NCBI GenBank assembly: GCA_022828595.1 | Contig: JAKGHH010000004.1 | Coordinates: forward strand, 58,505,421 to 58,569,420 | Reading direction: 5' to 3' | DNA length: 64,000 bases | Source of the DNA: Nelumbo lutea | Lineage: Eukaryota; Streptophyta; Magnoliopsida; Proteales; Nelumbonaceae | Part shown: piece after piece, positions 11,201-22,649 of the stretch | Layout of the letters: every line of letters starts with the position of its first letter | How positions within the stretch are numbered: the first letter of the stretch is position 1 | Notes under the pieces: generated by a model | The model's input: the letters and a program-made list of their open reading frames with translations, nothing else | The model's database searches: none | What the model was told of the DNA's origin: nothing | Translations under genes and position numbers: made by a program

Positions 11201-12092
11201 AAAGCACTTCAGTTTTGGCGCATACAGAATCAGTTCTGATCCTTACAGCATAATGGCAGAAGTCTATAAAAATGGTCCTGTTGAGGTCTCCTTCACTGTC
11301 TATGAGGTAAAAGAAGCTCTTTCTGATTTTCTTTGTGTGAAGTCATATTTGATTTGCTCTACTTTCTTCCTCTCTTGGGTATTGGTTGTCATGTGTTTCA
11401 TTTATATGCTCCTCTCTACTTTCTTTCATAATATTGCTGCATGAGAAATACTCATTTTCTTGTTTTCTTTACACTTATTTTTGTTTACTAAGTCATGTTT
11501 CATGATGTATGGCACTAAATGGATTATTATACGTTTTTTACATTATCTTTCCTCAATAGTAATAGTACAATTGGTATTTGCAGGATTTTGCTCATTATAA
11601 ATCAGGAGTTTACAAGCATATTACAGGTGATGTCATGGGAGGGCATGCTGTGAAGCTAATTGGGTGGGGAACCACTGACGATGGAGAGGATTATTGGGTT
11701 TGTGATTTATTATCAACTTTCCTTTTGAAATTAATGCATAGAGTCTAAGTAACTTAATTTATACATATTATTTATTGAGAGAAGTTTTTATTGAGTTGAT
11801 CAAATTTGGTTATTATGTTTTGTTTTACAGCTTCTTGCAAACCAGTGGAACAGAAGTTGGGGTGATGTATGTTTTTGCTGAATTTTCTTCATTTAGGAAT
11901 GTTTGTATTGTCTTAGAAATTCCCAAACCTTTTTTTTTCCCTTTTGGATATTGGCAGGACGGTTACTTCATGATCAGGAGAGGAACAAATGAATGCGGGA
12001 TCGAGGAGGATGTGGTTGCTGGTTTGCCTTCATCAAAGAACCTAATCAGAAAACAAACTGGTGTTGATGCCAGTCTACATGTCTCATTTTGA
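5276..12092 (+). CDS. CATHB: Cathepsin B-like cysteine protease (papain family C1A), 11 exons
   Basis: Predicted exons: 5276-5341, 9551-9604, 9915-9995, 10073-10229, 10341-10345, 10431-10505, 10594-10719, 11088-11306, 11584-11697, 11831-11866, 11958-12092. Together they give 1068 nt and 355 residues, the normal length for plant cathepsin B. All introns are GT..AG. Residues 1-22 form a hydrophobic signal peptide, followed by a propeptide ([19 protein letters not shown]). The mature domain starts near [14 protein letters not shown]. The catalytic set is complete: Q121 (oxyanion hole), C127 in [10 protein letters not shown]282 in [11 protein letters not shown] and N303 in [11 protein letters not shown] cathepsin B-type cysteine-rich occluding-loop segment (GCSHPGCEP) is present. 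The short tail after GLPSS resembles the C-terminal propeptide of plant members. The protein should enter the secretory pathway and act in vacuole or apoplast. The family is linked to senescence, defence-related cell death and germination. Intron 1 is 4.2 kb and full of transposons. Confidence 0.92.
5896..6237. mobile_element. MITE-like element in intron 1 of the protease gene
   Basis: The ends are imperfect inverted repeats: taaggtgtaatcaag at the left and cttgcttacacccct at the right. The interior is rich in gactcga/tcgagtc strings. Possible imperfect 8-bp flanking repeats (gggtatct, gggtaaca) fit a hAT-like origin, but 6 of 8 matching bases is weak. No coding capacity. Confidence 0.55.
6690..7606 (+). 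pseudogene. LINE remnant (RT-associated zinc-binding region)
   Basis: In shifting frames the sequence reads RIRFWEGDWSG, then [13 protein letters not shown], then [20 protein letters not shown] and ICNLC...EDVSHLF. These are hallmarks of the zf-RVT domain that follows reverse transcriptase in plant LINEs. Frameshifts separate the pieces and the reverse transcriptase itself is missing. The end near 7606 (attaaaaaagg after an AT-rich stretch) could be the old 3' tail. It lies in sense orientation in intron 1 of the protease gene. Confidence 0.75.
7764..7935 (+). mobile_element. tRNA-derived SINE with 14-bp target duplication
   Basis: Contains a tRNA-like A box (tggtgtaatggta) and B box (agttcaagtcc) at polymerase III spacing. 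Flanked by tatgtcacattaca (7750-7763) and tatgtcaaattaca (7936-7949), a 14-bp target duplication with one mismatch. About 172 bp. A second copy of the same family lies at 10829-11033 in the opposite orientation. Confidence 0.8.
9223..9340 (+). repeat. Diverged two-copy direct repeat in intron 1
   Basis: agataaaatc[a/g]agttct[a/g]ttatagtct[a/g]tggatat occurs at 9223 and again at 9297, a spacing of 74 bp with a few mismatches. It lies just upstream of exon 2 of the protease gene. Confidence 0.6.
10341..10345 (+). other. CATHB: Five-nucleotide microexon (atcag) of the cathepsin B-like gene
   Basis: Exon 4 ends after the first base of a codon (ctt g|gttagt) and the next long exon begins in frame at ggg cat tgt (10431). 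Joining these two directly breaks the frame and soon meets a stop. The string aaaag|atcag|gtaact at 10336-10351 supplies a perfect acceptor, five bases and a perfect donor. Including it yields [13 protein letters not shown], the exact family sequence. The flanking introns are 111 and 85 nt. The microexon supplies two bases of D120 and the whole oxyanion-hole codon Q121. Confidence 0.88.
10829..11033 (-). mobile_element. Second copy of the tRNA-derived SINE, in a later intron of the protease gene
   Basis: The reverse complement begins ggagctattgcttgatgtaa, matching the SINE at 7764. It has an A box (tggtataatggta) and a B box (ggttcgaatct), followed by an A-rich run (poly-T on the plus strand near 10921-10935). 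Likely target duplications are catgggttatatactcg (10812-10828) and catgggttatactcatcg (11034-11051), differing mainly by a 2-nt indel. It lies between exons 7 and 8. Confidence 0.72.
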
Positions 12093-12133
12093 CTGTAAAT
12101 CATTCTATTCACTATCATGGTGTGAAACTTGAA

Positions 12134-12292
12134 ATAGTAAATATTAGCAATTTAGCATCTGTATTAGCTATGCATGGAAATAACTTGCATGGCTGTATTT
12201 GTACTAATAGGATTCTTAGAGATAGTAAATATTAGCATCTATATTGTCTATGCACGAAAAGAACTTGCATGGCTGTATTTGTACTAATAATA
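12134..12292 (+). repeat. Two-copy direct repeat just 3' of the protease gene
   Basis: The segment from atagtaaatattagca to tttgtactaata occurs at 12134 and again from 12222. The offset is 88 bp with small indels. It probably lies in or beside the 3' untranslated region. Confidence 0.7.
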
Positions 12293-12914
12293 GGGTTTAT
12301 ACTAGCTTGTAGCATATAATGTTTGTTAAAGAAACTTGGATTTTTCCAGGAATCTCAACTCTTCTATCATAATCGTGTCAATATGGATTCCAATGTGCAT
12401 GGAAACAGAAAATGATTTCTGAAGGGGAAACAACAGCCGTGTGACTCTTGCAGAAGAGTTCTTCGAAGCGTGAAAATAGAACTAGAAAGCATGAGATGCA
12501 AGTCTTTTGGAATAACCAAGTTCAGAGTATTGCCAAAAAAGAAAAAAGTTCTGATAAGAAGTGAAAACTCAAAGCTGGACCCGATCAGAAGAAAAGGGAA
12601 AGCAGTTATAACTGAATATTGAAGCCTGGATAAACACAACTGGATTGGAAGGTGATATAGTACTAGAGAGAGCCAACGAGGATTGGAATGTCATACTGGG
12701 AAGGTGGCTTGTGGTTATTCGAAGGACAAATATTTGTCATGAGCAAATGGCAGACTTGTCTATACGTGGAGCTCAACCTTGCTAAATTCGGAATCAAGGT
12801 TTAAAGTTCCAATGCGCTATGATAGGGCATATTATTTCGGTTTTCAGAGTGACCGATAGGGATAATGGGAATTGGGAGATTAAAAACTGTTTCAATCAAT
12901 TTAAAAATTGTCTG

Positions 12915-13480
12915 GAACAAGGTTTTAAAAAGCGATCCAGAAGTGGAACCGCTTTGATCACTGGTTTTTGGGTTAGTAGTTTGACCATTTGGGTCTAACG
13001 GCTTATGCAGTTTGACTTTATATTAGAAATATTAGGGTTTTTGAAGAGGGAAAGAAAAAAAAGAAATGAAAGAAAGAAGAATAAGTTCACCTGTGACGGC
13101 AACAGTGACGGGACGATGACTTTTTTCTCAGATCTGAGATTCGAGATCTTATTTGTCTTTTTCTCTGATCTTTGATATCACATCACAGTGACGGGACGAT
13201 GACTTCTTTCTCAGATCTGAGATTCGAGATCTTATTTGTCTTTTTCTCTGATCTTTGATATCACATCTCAGATCCAAGTTCTCACCACTCTCTTCAAATA
13301 AAAAACTGTTGCCTGGGTTGAATGGTTTAACAATTCAACCGTCAGTATCAGAGGTTTTTTGACCAATTCAGTATTTTATTTTTTTGAAAAAGCAGTCCAA
13401 TAAAAATTGGACCCAGATACATGACCAGTTCCTGGGTCAAATGATTTGACCATCCAGTCTGGTACAGTTTTTAAAACAAT
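12915..13480. repeat. Degenerate inverted-repeat region with an internal 83-bp tandem duplication
   Basis: The flanks ggttttaaaaa (near 12920) and tttttaaaac (near 13470) are inverted copies, with shared aattgg/ctgggt-type motifs inside, suggesting an old miniature element. Within it, 13103-13185 is repeated almost exactly at 13186-13268, beginning cagtgacgggacgatgac. I could not find a convincing target duplication. Confidence 0.5.
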
Positions 13481-15899
13481 GGTATGAAAGGTGTGTTTGG
13501 GAGCTTTCAAAGAATGACAATGGGGCGAGCATGGGGATGCTAAGGGAATATCAATAAGGGGATTTTCCCTTGGCATGGATGGTGCAAAGTGATGTTTCTG
13601 CTATTTTAAATTTTGGATGGTGCAAAATGATGTTCCTTCACCAAGAGAAAATCAATAAGAAAATGCTCAGGGAATGATGTTTCTGCTATTTTAAATTTTG
13701 GATGTGCCTCACCAAAACCTAGGTGTGCATCACCTGGTTTTTTTTGTTGTATTTTGATTAATCAACCCTGAATCTGATGTTTGAATAGATAATTTACCAT
13801 ATTCTAACAATTGGGCTAGTTAAGTACTTTGGGTTGGGGCACAGTAGGTCATAATAGCCAAGTCCACTTGCAACGCTATTTCCATTCACAAAACTGAGCC
13901 CAGCCCAAATAAAGCTGAAAAGGATTGGATTTAACCCAATTCAGTTAGGTTTGATTTGAGTATTCACTACAGCTGCATGTTGTGTTGTCAGTGTATAAAC
14001 ACACTGTGGCCTGGCCCAAGGTCTCCGATAATTGGGCTAGTCAAGAGCTACTTTGTTTGGGGGCTTGGTGCACATTGGGTTACAAACTTGGCCAAACCAA
14101 GTGAATATATCTTACCTTATCTCATACCAGACTTTTGTGACCTAACTAGAGAATATAAGAATGGAATGTTAAGGTCAAGGGTCCAATCATCCTTAATCTA
14201 CCAAAAGAAGGCCCATTCTTGCAATCATAACTGTTAAGTGAGAATGTTCATGCATTCAACATTCTCAATGAAAAATCTGTTTCTACTCAAGATATCAAAA
14301 TTAGTTATTTTTGTCAATAAATAGTTGAATCTGAATTCACAACCCCAGTCTAGAGAGTAAGAATTAAGAAATGACCTCAGTGCGGTGCATTTGTAGATTA
14401 AGATGTACAACAAGCAGAAAAAATAAAGAGATGAGCATGATTAATCAGGATTCAGGAATAGGATTAATGACAAAATATGCCATTACTATATTACTATATC
14501 TGCTAGAATTCTGTCTGGAGTCCAAGTTTTATAAGCAGAACATATTAAGTTCAATATAAAGTAACACAACTCTAAATGTATTCAAAATGAAATTCTAGCT
14601 AGAACCGTTCTCAACCAAACCAGTTTGCCACAGATAAAAAGCAAAAGATGGCATATGGAAAAGTTACCATTTTCATCTTGGACATGCACAAGAAGTAAAC
14701 TTGCCCCATCAGGATGTAAGATGATCATCCTTAAGATATCAATCACTTGACAAACACATCCCATATAAGCCACTTTGCAAAATGAAAGTGAAACCTTTAA
14801 TTTTCAACTCCTTGCATGCAGATAATTAGAATCACATAATGAAATCATATTCCAAAATATACACTAATGAGACATCAATTATTGCTACACAATTGATCAC
14901 AGAGGCTGAACCAAGTAGAATTTATTCCTATAGATAAATGCATTAGTTCCCAAGTACCATATTCCCTCATGCAAGAAAAACTTCTCCACATAATAATATA
15001 GGTCTAGTAGCTTGGAAGAGAAACGACAAGAAATCTAGAGTTTTGCCCAATGGGGCCCAAAGGGCTTCAGTGGGTCCTACAAGACCAACCACACAACCAA
15101 GCATGTCAAACAAAAGGAGTGCCTTCTTAAGGCAACTGATTTGACAAACAGTTTGAAAGAAACTTGGATTTCCCTTTAGCATGAGTAGTCAGTGGCATTT
15201 TTGTAATATTTTAACGTTTAATTATTATATCCACTAGAAGTTAAAGCAATAAGTAGTTCAGTCCAGCAACTTCTGTTATCAAACAACTCATTAGATGATG
15301 ATGAGGAAGATATACAAACGCAGAAAAATAAATAAAATTGCAGAAAATATTGGACATATCACTAATATTACATACAAAAATAAGTGTGACCAATGAGAAT
15401 TATCATATTATTGATCAAAATAGTTAAAAATATAATAAAAAGCAGAAAAAGAGAATCAATGTCTAACCCATGACCCATTAACTGGGCTAAACGGTTCAGC
15501 AGTTTAACTGGCCAGGTAACTAGGTAGTTGACTGAGTCCTTTTTTTGCAAGTAAATGGTTTGGGGGCTAGACAGGCTTGGAAACCTGACTAAGTGATGGG
15601 TCAGTGGGTCTGATCTTCCAGTTCAACCACGGATTGAAAACATTGGTTCCAACCTTGGCTCTATTAGGTTCTCCAAGTAATGGATCAGAACTGACCCTAT
15701 ATTGATTAACAACTTTTCTTCCCATAAATAAAGGAAACAAAAAGAGGTGTGAATTAAAGATGGATAAGCTCCAAAATATTAAATCTCTAAAATATCCTAA
15801 TATTTGCTATGCATTTTGAGAAAGTAGATAAAGGATCACTAAGCCAATAAATAAATAATACCAAGCATAAGTAGCAATGAAAGAGACCAATGATGAGAA
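13481..15899. other. Intergenic stretch without recognised genes
   Basis: About 2.4 kb. The short open frames here have no recognisable domain. Near 15460-15650 there is another degenerate aactgggctaaacggttcag...gaaaacattgg stretch resembling the 12.9-13.5 kb repeat. Nothing else is recognised. Confidence 0.4.
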
Positions 15900-16326
15900 T
15901 GAAGGGATGAGAGATCATATGGATGGCCGAACCCAACAGGAAGGTTGGGAGAAATTTCAAAAAATTCTCTCTCCCATGTGGGAATCACATTCACTATTTT
16001 AGAAAACTGCATTTTCAATGATCAATCTTGAATCCAAACCAGACTGGATCCGAAACCAAAAGAGAGTGGAGAGATATACCTGATACAAAGTATTAATAAC
16101 CTCCAATGAAGGTGTTCACGCCCAAAGAAAAATCCAAAAACTTCTTCCACCGAAGATGACACGGTGCAAGATGAAGCAGAATTAGCAGGATGGTTCTTCA
16201 GTAAGAACCGAATTCTTCAATAAGAATCTGATGGAGGGCTAGTGAGCACGACTTTAGATTACCTTTTCTACCTAAAGGTAATATCAAGAACCCTTCTTAA
16301 TCGCTCCCACAGGTGGAGATCGAATT
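15900..16326 (-). mobile_element. Truncated LTR end, first of three staggered copies
   Basis: Begins tgaagggatgagag, the terminal sequence of the large Copia LTR, and includes the gttcacgcccaaagaa and gaagatgacac blocks. After 427 bp it is replaced by a new LTR end. No internal element sequence belongs to it. Confidence 0.75.
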
Positions 16327-17178
16327 TGAAGGGATGAGAGATCCATCATATGGATGGCCGAACCCTACAAGTAGGTTGGGCAGAATTTAAAAAATTTCTC
16401 TCTCCCCATTTGGGAATCACATTCCCTGTTTTAGAAAAATTGTATTTTTCAAGAATCAATCTTGAACCAAGAATCGAACCAGATCTGAACCAAAACAGTA
16501 GGAGAGGGATATACCTGATATGAAAAAAACAATATCCTCCAATGAAGGTGTTCACGCCCAAAGAAGTCTCCAAAAATTGCTCCCACTGAAGATGACACAG
16601 TGTAGGGTGGAGCAGAATTAGCAGTGTTGTTCCCAAGAACTGAATCATTCAGTAAGAATTCGATGGAGGCTGTGAGCATGACTTCATATCAGCCTTTCTC
16701 CAAAGACTGATATCAAGAACTATTCTTGATTGCTCCTACAAAACTAGAGATCGAACTTGCAGTAGGCAGCAACTAGAGGAGAACGCAGGGAGAAGATGGC
16801 ACAGTCACATTGTTGCTGTCTTCTCTCTGGGTGATCTGAGATCTGATCTCTGAGATGCTGGGATGGTAGGATGAACTGAATGGTTCGCCCCCTCCTCCTT
16901 TTACATCCTTAAAGAGATCAGCTCCTAATCTCATTAGGAGTTTCCTGATTCAAATCCTTATTTGAATCTGGACTCTCTTTAAGTGATAAGGATAAATCCT
17001 TATTTTATTTGCAAATTAGATCAGCTCTCTCCTAATCTCATTAGGAGGTTTCCAAATCCAAATTCAGATCTGGACTCTCTGAGTGAATATGGATAACTCC
17101 CTATCCTATTTACTGATCCATTCCCAGATCCGCCCCTCTCTTTAATTAGTCTAACCAAACCAGTTCGAAATGGGCTTT
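16327..17178 (-). mobile_element. Truncated LTR end, second of three staggered copies
   Basis: Begins tgaagggatgagagatcc and continues for 852 bp through the gagatcagctcctaatctc region to cagttcgaaatgggcttt. There it is interrupted by the LTR that starts at 17179. Same family and orientation as its neighbours. Confidence 0.75.
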
Positions 17179-19133
17179 TGAAGGGTTGAGAGATCCATCA
17201 CATGGACGCCCAAAGATTGCGAAATAAGGGGTGAATTTCAAAATTTTTTTCTCTCCCTTCAACTGGGAATCACATTCCCTATTTGGAAAATCACATTTTC
17301 AAGGATAAATCTTGAACCTTAAACTGAACCAGATCTGAACCAAAAGGAATGGGAGAGAATGATACCTGATATGGAGAAGCAATATCTCCCAACGAAGGTG
17401 TTCACGCCCAAGGAAGGATCCAAAGACTGCTCCCACTGAAGATGGCGTAGTGCAGGATGGAGCAGAATCAGCAGTGTTCTTCCCCAAGAACTCTGTCCTT
17501 CGCAAGAAACAGCAGGACGGAACGTGAGCACAGCTTCTTTTTCAATCATTTCTCAAAGAATTGATGTCAAGATCCAATCTTGACTTCTCCCACAGTTGGA
17601 GATCGAACTGGCAAATAGGGCGGCAAGAGCAGGGAGGCGGCAAGAGAGTATTTGCAGGGTGCAGAATTCTCTCTTCTTGATTTCAGCACTAAAGAGGATC
17701 TGATGTATTTTTTTTTTGTTCTCTCTCAAGGCTGCCGCCCCCTCCTTCCTTTTGTTAACTTGAAAAGATCAGCTACTAATCCCATTAGGAGGTGCTTATC
17801 CAAATCATATTTGGATCAGCCTTCTCTTGTAGTGATAAGGATAAACCCTTATCTTATCTGCAGATTAGATTAGCTTTATCCTAATCTTATTAGCAGGTTT
17901 CTAGATCTGAATCACATTAAGATCTGGACTCTCTGAGTGGATAGGATCAAGACCCTATCCTAACTGCTAATCCGTCACAGAATTCGCCCCTTTAATTAAC
18001 TAAATTAATAGCCCAGTTCGAAATGGGCTTTAGGCCCATTAAGCTTATGTGCTCACTTAACCTTCCTAACTGCTGTCCAGTTGGGCTTCCTTGTATGGCG
18101 TGGGACCCAAGCATTGATCTACACATCAGCCACATGGGTTCGGCCCAGCCTTTGTTACAAGGCCTGGTCGAATACACTGTTAAGACAGTGCACCCCCTGA
18201 AACCCATCGAATGGGCTCTATGGGCCCAACACTTACCCTAAGTGGTCCCTGGGCCAAGCCACCTGGTAACACCCAGGGACTGTGGGCAGAAGCAAGATTA
18301 GCCCATCAGGTATTATCCTCAATGGTCTTACACTTAACCTCTCAGCCCATAATGATCATACACTGCCTGACAAGAGAGGACCTCTCCCTCGGCTGCAAGG
18401 AACAGTGTTGCACTCTCCACTTATATGGATCACGGGAATTAAAACCCTTTTGCAAAACATTTTAGAAACCATAATATATATACTTTTACATCTCATATAA
18501 AATATACTTTGCAAAACAAATCTCAACGGTTGAAATCGGCTGCTGGCAATCTTGGTTTCCAACAGTGAGAGTGCATCCCCGATCATTACCTTTGTCCGAC
18601 AAAGGGGCTGATCGTGTCACTATGATCACCCACTCAGATGAATTCTCAGATTGTCCCAACATACCCAGGTTTTGACCCCCGCTAAGGATCTCACTGATTG
18701 GTACATCAAAGACAGCCCGATCCGACACCTAGTGCAGTATCATAATCGAGTCTAGGGGTCGGGTGTAACTTTCCAGTTTTGCCCATCAATCTTCAAGGTC
18801 CAGGGCAATACTGGAAATCTGGTCCAGTTCAAAGATTCAATTAATCCCACACTGTATGTGCCTAGGGTCTCACCCCGGTAGCTGAGACAAGCCACCCCAA
18901 CCGACTTGGTGGCACCACAGTGTCAGCCTTGTCAGGATAGGTCTCCCTAGACCGACCCACTGGCTGTGAACATTCTAAACTAACACGAGTCTCAATAAGT
19001 GTCCAGTTTAAGGGTATTACACAAAAACATACCAAGGGAACATGAATCAAATATGTACTTTTATTCATTTACAATAAACTCATAAAGTACATCAATTTTG
19101 ATTGAAGCGAAGGGCATACAAAACTGTTTAACA
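17179..19133 (-). repeat. 3' LTR of the Copia element
   Basis: 1955 bp. Starts on the plus strand with tgaagggttgag and ends tttaaca, so the minus strand runs tgttaaacag to cccttca. This is the fullest LTR of the family in the window and serves here as the reference for the truncated copies. Confidence 0.85.
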
Positions 19134-19144
19134 GCTCCCACTTG
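19134..19144 (-). other. Polypurine tract of the Copia element
   Basis: The minus strand reads caagtgggagc directly before the 3' LTR. This is the expected position and composition for the plus-strand primer of reverse transcription. The forward copy at 91-100 has the matching caagtggaag. Confidence 0.75.
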
Positions 19145-19147
19145 CAC

Positions 19148-20134
19148 TTAGGTCCAATCAGGTACTAGCCGGAGTCCCATGCTTTCCACGTGTTTCTCAA
19201 ACACTTTCTGTAATAGTGGCTTTGTCAATGGGTCTGCTACATTATCCGCTGACGCTACCTTCTGAATCAGGACGTCCCCTCTACCAACAATCTCCTGCAG
19301 TACGTGGTACTTCCTCTCGTTGTGCTTCGACTTCGAGTGGGCTCGTGGCTCCTTAGCCTGAGCAATGGCTCCATTGTTGTCACACAACAATGGGATGGGT
19401 GATGTGTCAGACGGAACTACTCCCAACTCATGAATGAACTTCTTCATCCATACGGCTTCTTTGGCAGCCTCACTTGCGGCAATGTACTCGGCCTCGGTCG
19501 TGGAGTCTGCAGTGGATCCCTGTTTGCTGCTTTTCCAGCAAACAGCACACGATCCTATCGTGAAAACATATCCAGATGTAGACTTTCTATCATTTGGGTC
19601 TGACTGGAAATCGGCATCTGTATACCCTTGGATTTTTAGTGAGCTACCGTCGAATACTAGACAAAACTCTTTTGTCCTTCGAAGGTACTTAAGTATGTTT
19701 TTCACAGCAGTCCAATGCTCCTGCCCTGGGTTGGCCTGAAATCTGCTTACTACACTCACTGCCTGAGCTATGTTAGGACGAGTGCACAACATGATGCTCC
19801 CTACGGCAGAGGCATAGGGAACGTCTTTCATGCCATCAATCTCCTCAGAAGTCTTGGGAGACATCTTCTTGGAGAGAGTGACTCCGTGCCTGAAAGGAAC
19901 ATTTCCTTTCTTGGAGTATTCCATGCTGTATCTTTTGACTATTTTGTCAATGTAGGCAGATTGGGATAATCCTATTATCCGCTTCGATCTATCTCTATAG
20001 AGTCGAAGACCCAGTATACAGGAGGCTTCTCCAAGATCTTTCATGGAGAATTGTTGTGATAACCATACTTTCACCGTAGTTAACATACCTACATCATTCC
20101 CAATGAGTAGAATGTCATTTACATACAGAATCAA
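19148..20134 (-). pseudogene. Copia pol: C-terminal reverse transcriptase and RNase H
   Basis: An open stretch of 328 residues. It starts at the reverse transcriptase active-site box, here YVNDILLIGND where the family has YVDD, so one catalytic aspartate is replaced by asparagine. RNase H follows with its acidic residues in YTDADF, TEAEYIA and CDNNGAI, and looks intact. A single-base frameshift separates it from upstream pol near 20140, and the stretch 20150-20417 carries an in-frame stop and a frameshift, so it cannot be made as part of a full polyprotein. Confidence 0.85.
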
Positions 20135-20417
20135 AAAGGTAACTTATCTCCACTGTACTTCCTGTAGACACAGGGTTCATCCAGATTCTGCTCGAAGTCA
20201 AACGATTTGATGGCAGAGTCAAAACGGATGTTCCAACTTTTAGAATCTTGCTTAAGTCCATAAATGGATCTATTAAGTTTACATACCATGTTTTCCTAAC
20301 CTACAGCAGTGAAGCCTTGCGGCTGCTGCATATAGATATCTTCAGTAAGATTTCCATTCAGGAATGCAGTTTTGACATCCATTTTCCAAATCTCATAATC
20401 ATGGTATGCTGCTATAG

Positions 20418-20738
20418 CTAGCAGGATCCTAATGGATTTAAGCATGGCACAGGCGAAAAGGTTTCCTCATAATCGATGCCCTCTTTCTGAGTGTACCCTT
20501 TCGCCACCAGACGAGCCTTGAAGGTCTCAACCTTACCATCGGGGCCCTTCTTCCTCTTGTAAATCCATTTGCAACCGATTGCTTTTACCCCGGAGGGCTG
20601 ATCTACTAGAGTCCAGACTCCATTGGTCTCCATTGAGTCCATCTCTGCTCTCATGGCCTCCACCCACTTCTGGGAATCTATGTCCAACATAGCTTCCGTG
20701 TAAGTCACGGGATCCTCCTCACTAGTCAAGGTTTCCAC
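20418..20738 (-). pseudogene. Copia pol: N-terminal reverse transcriptase
   Basis: Contains [18 protein letters not shown] and [15 protein letters not shown], then [22 protein letters not shown], the standard start of Copia reverse transcriptase. After ETFSPV the reading changes to a wrong frame: about one base is missing near 20450 compared with the expected motif. An amber stop at 20748-20750 separates it from the integrase segment in the same frame. Confidence 0.85.
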
Positions 20739-20750
20739 CAGGTAACTATC

Positions 20751-22646
20751 CTAGTCATAACCATAACGGACTGGTGGCCTGGATACCCGAGTGGATCTTC
20801 TAGGTTGGTCACTACCTGGAACTTGTGGGACATCTCCCACTGCTCCTGAGTTCTCCTCATCAAGAACAACTTCCTGACGATGGGTGTCCAGGATATAGTC
20901 GGTTTCCAAGAATTGCGCATTACGACTGCATAACACTTTCTGCTCACTTGGGTCATAGAATAGGTAACCTACAGAGCCTTTTGGGTAGCCTACAAATAGG
21001 CAACGACTGGTCTTGGATTCCAACTTGTCTACACTCGTTCTCTTAACGTGTGCTGGACAACCCCAAATCTTCAAGTGTCTGACACTTGGTTTCTTTCCGG
21101 TCCAAAGTTCATATGGAGTATTCGGAACCGATTTGGTTGGAACCCGATTCAGCACATAAATCGCAGTCTCTAATGCGTAACCCCAAAAGGATGTGGGTAA
21201 CTCTGAGTGTATGAGAAGTGACCGGACCATATCCAATAAGGTCCTATTCCTCCTCTCCAAAACACCGTTAAGTTGTGGTGTAGCAGGAGGAGCTAATTGT
21301 GATACTATCCCATTGTCCTTTAAGTAGTCCCTGAATTCGTCAGAGAGATACTCGCCACCTCGATTTGATTGAAGGGCCTTAATTTCTCTTTCTAACTGTT
21401 TCTCGACCTCTTGTCTAAACTCTTTGAACTTTTCAAAGGATTCAGACTTGTGTCTCATTAGGTACACGTAACCGTATCGTGAAAAATCATCTGTGAAGGT
21501 GATGAAATACACGTGTTGATTTCGTGTCCTAACACTCAGGGGACCACATACATCAGTATGTATTAGGTCAAGTGTGCCCATACATCTTTCAGGCTTACCG
21601 TTAAATGGCCGTTTTGTCATCTTGCCTTGTAGGCAAGGCTCACAAGTTGGAAGATCTTCTACAGTTAGAAAATCCAAAGGACCATCCTTTACCAACCTTG
21701 TGATTCGGTCAACACCGATGTGGCCAAGTCGATAATGCCACAGACACGTGGGATTAACTGTATCACGAGCTCTCTTCTTAGGGATTTCAGCCGACGAAGT
21801 TTCGGTTATGTTAGTTTCTAGAGAAGGATGTAGAACATAGAGACCGTTCTCCAGTTCCTCGTATGCGATGAATCTGTTGTTTCTTTTAACAGTAATCGTA
21901 TTACTAAAGAAGACAGAATAACCATCTGCACACAGTTTTGAGACAGAAATCAAATTTCTCCTTAAATTTTGTACATAAAGACAGTCTTTCAGTACAATTC
22001 TTCCTTCTCTAAAAATTAATTCCACGGTTCCTATGGCCGCGGCTGCAACAGTTGCAGTAGTCCCCAAGAAGAGTGTGACTTCTCCTTCACCTCTTCTGCT
22101 TACCTTGAACCCCTGCAGTGAGTTACAAGCATGAGTCGAAGCCCCGGAGTCAATACACCAGGAAGCAGAAGCTACCAACAAATTGGTTTCTACAACACAA
22201 GTTTCGAAGTTACCTTTCTTGGATTCCAGGTAGGCAGGACAATTCCTTTTCCAGTGGCCGGTCTTCTTGCAGAAGTGACAGGCTTCCGATGCTTTGTCTT
22301 TCTTCTGCTTCTTGCTCTTGGTGGCTTTCTTCTGAGGCTTCTTTGCCTTCCTCTTTCTCTTGCCTGTCTTGCCAGCTTCAACAAGCATGGCTACAGGCTC
22401 ATCCTTTCTAATCAGTTCCTCAGCTCTTTGCAACATATTGCTGAGCTCTTGTAAGCTGACATTCAGCTTGTTCATGTTATAGTTCATGATGAACAGATTA
22501 AAGGAAGGAGGCAAAGAGTTAAGGATAGCATCTATCTGGGTAGCAAGGTCCAGCCCGGATCCAAGAGCCTCCAGTTCGTTGATGTATCCCATCATCCGAA
22601 GACAATGGTCGTGAACTTGTTGACCCTTGGACATTTGTGCGGTCAT
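20751..22646 (-). pseudogene. Copia gag C-terminus, zinc knuckle, protease and integrase
   Basis: A 631-residue open stretch. Order: gag C-terminus, lysine-rich region, CCHC zinc knuckle ([14 protein letters not shown], residue 123 on), aspartic protease (IDSGAST, about 165), GAG-pre-integrase zinc region (WHYRLGHIG, about 303) and integrase core. The integrase shows D365 (HTDVCGP) and E464 ([10 protein letters not shown]). The middle acidic residue is N428 in SNRGGEY where the family has SDRGGEY, so the DDE triad is broken. It ends at an in-frame stop replacing the glutamine codon seen in the sister copy at 26 kb. Confidence 0.88.
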
Positions 22647-22649
22647 GAA

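Noticed and set aside
11775..12092. A 105-residue open frame taken as a separate gene
   Set aside because: Its first half is intron sequence; the second half is the last exon of the protease gene.
13956..15550. Several open frames of 60-93 residues
   Set aside because: No motif, no protein-like composition, and they overlap degenerate repeats.
20825..22454. Plus-strand open frames inside the Copia element (20825-21046, 22118-22454)
   Set aside because: They are antisense shadows of the gag-pol reading frame and show no independent motif.
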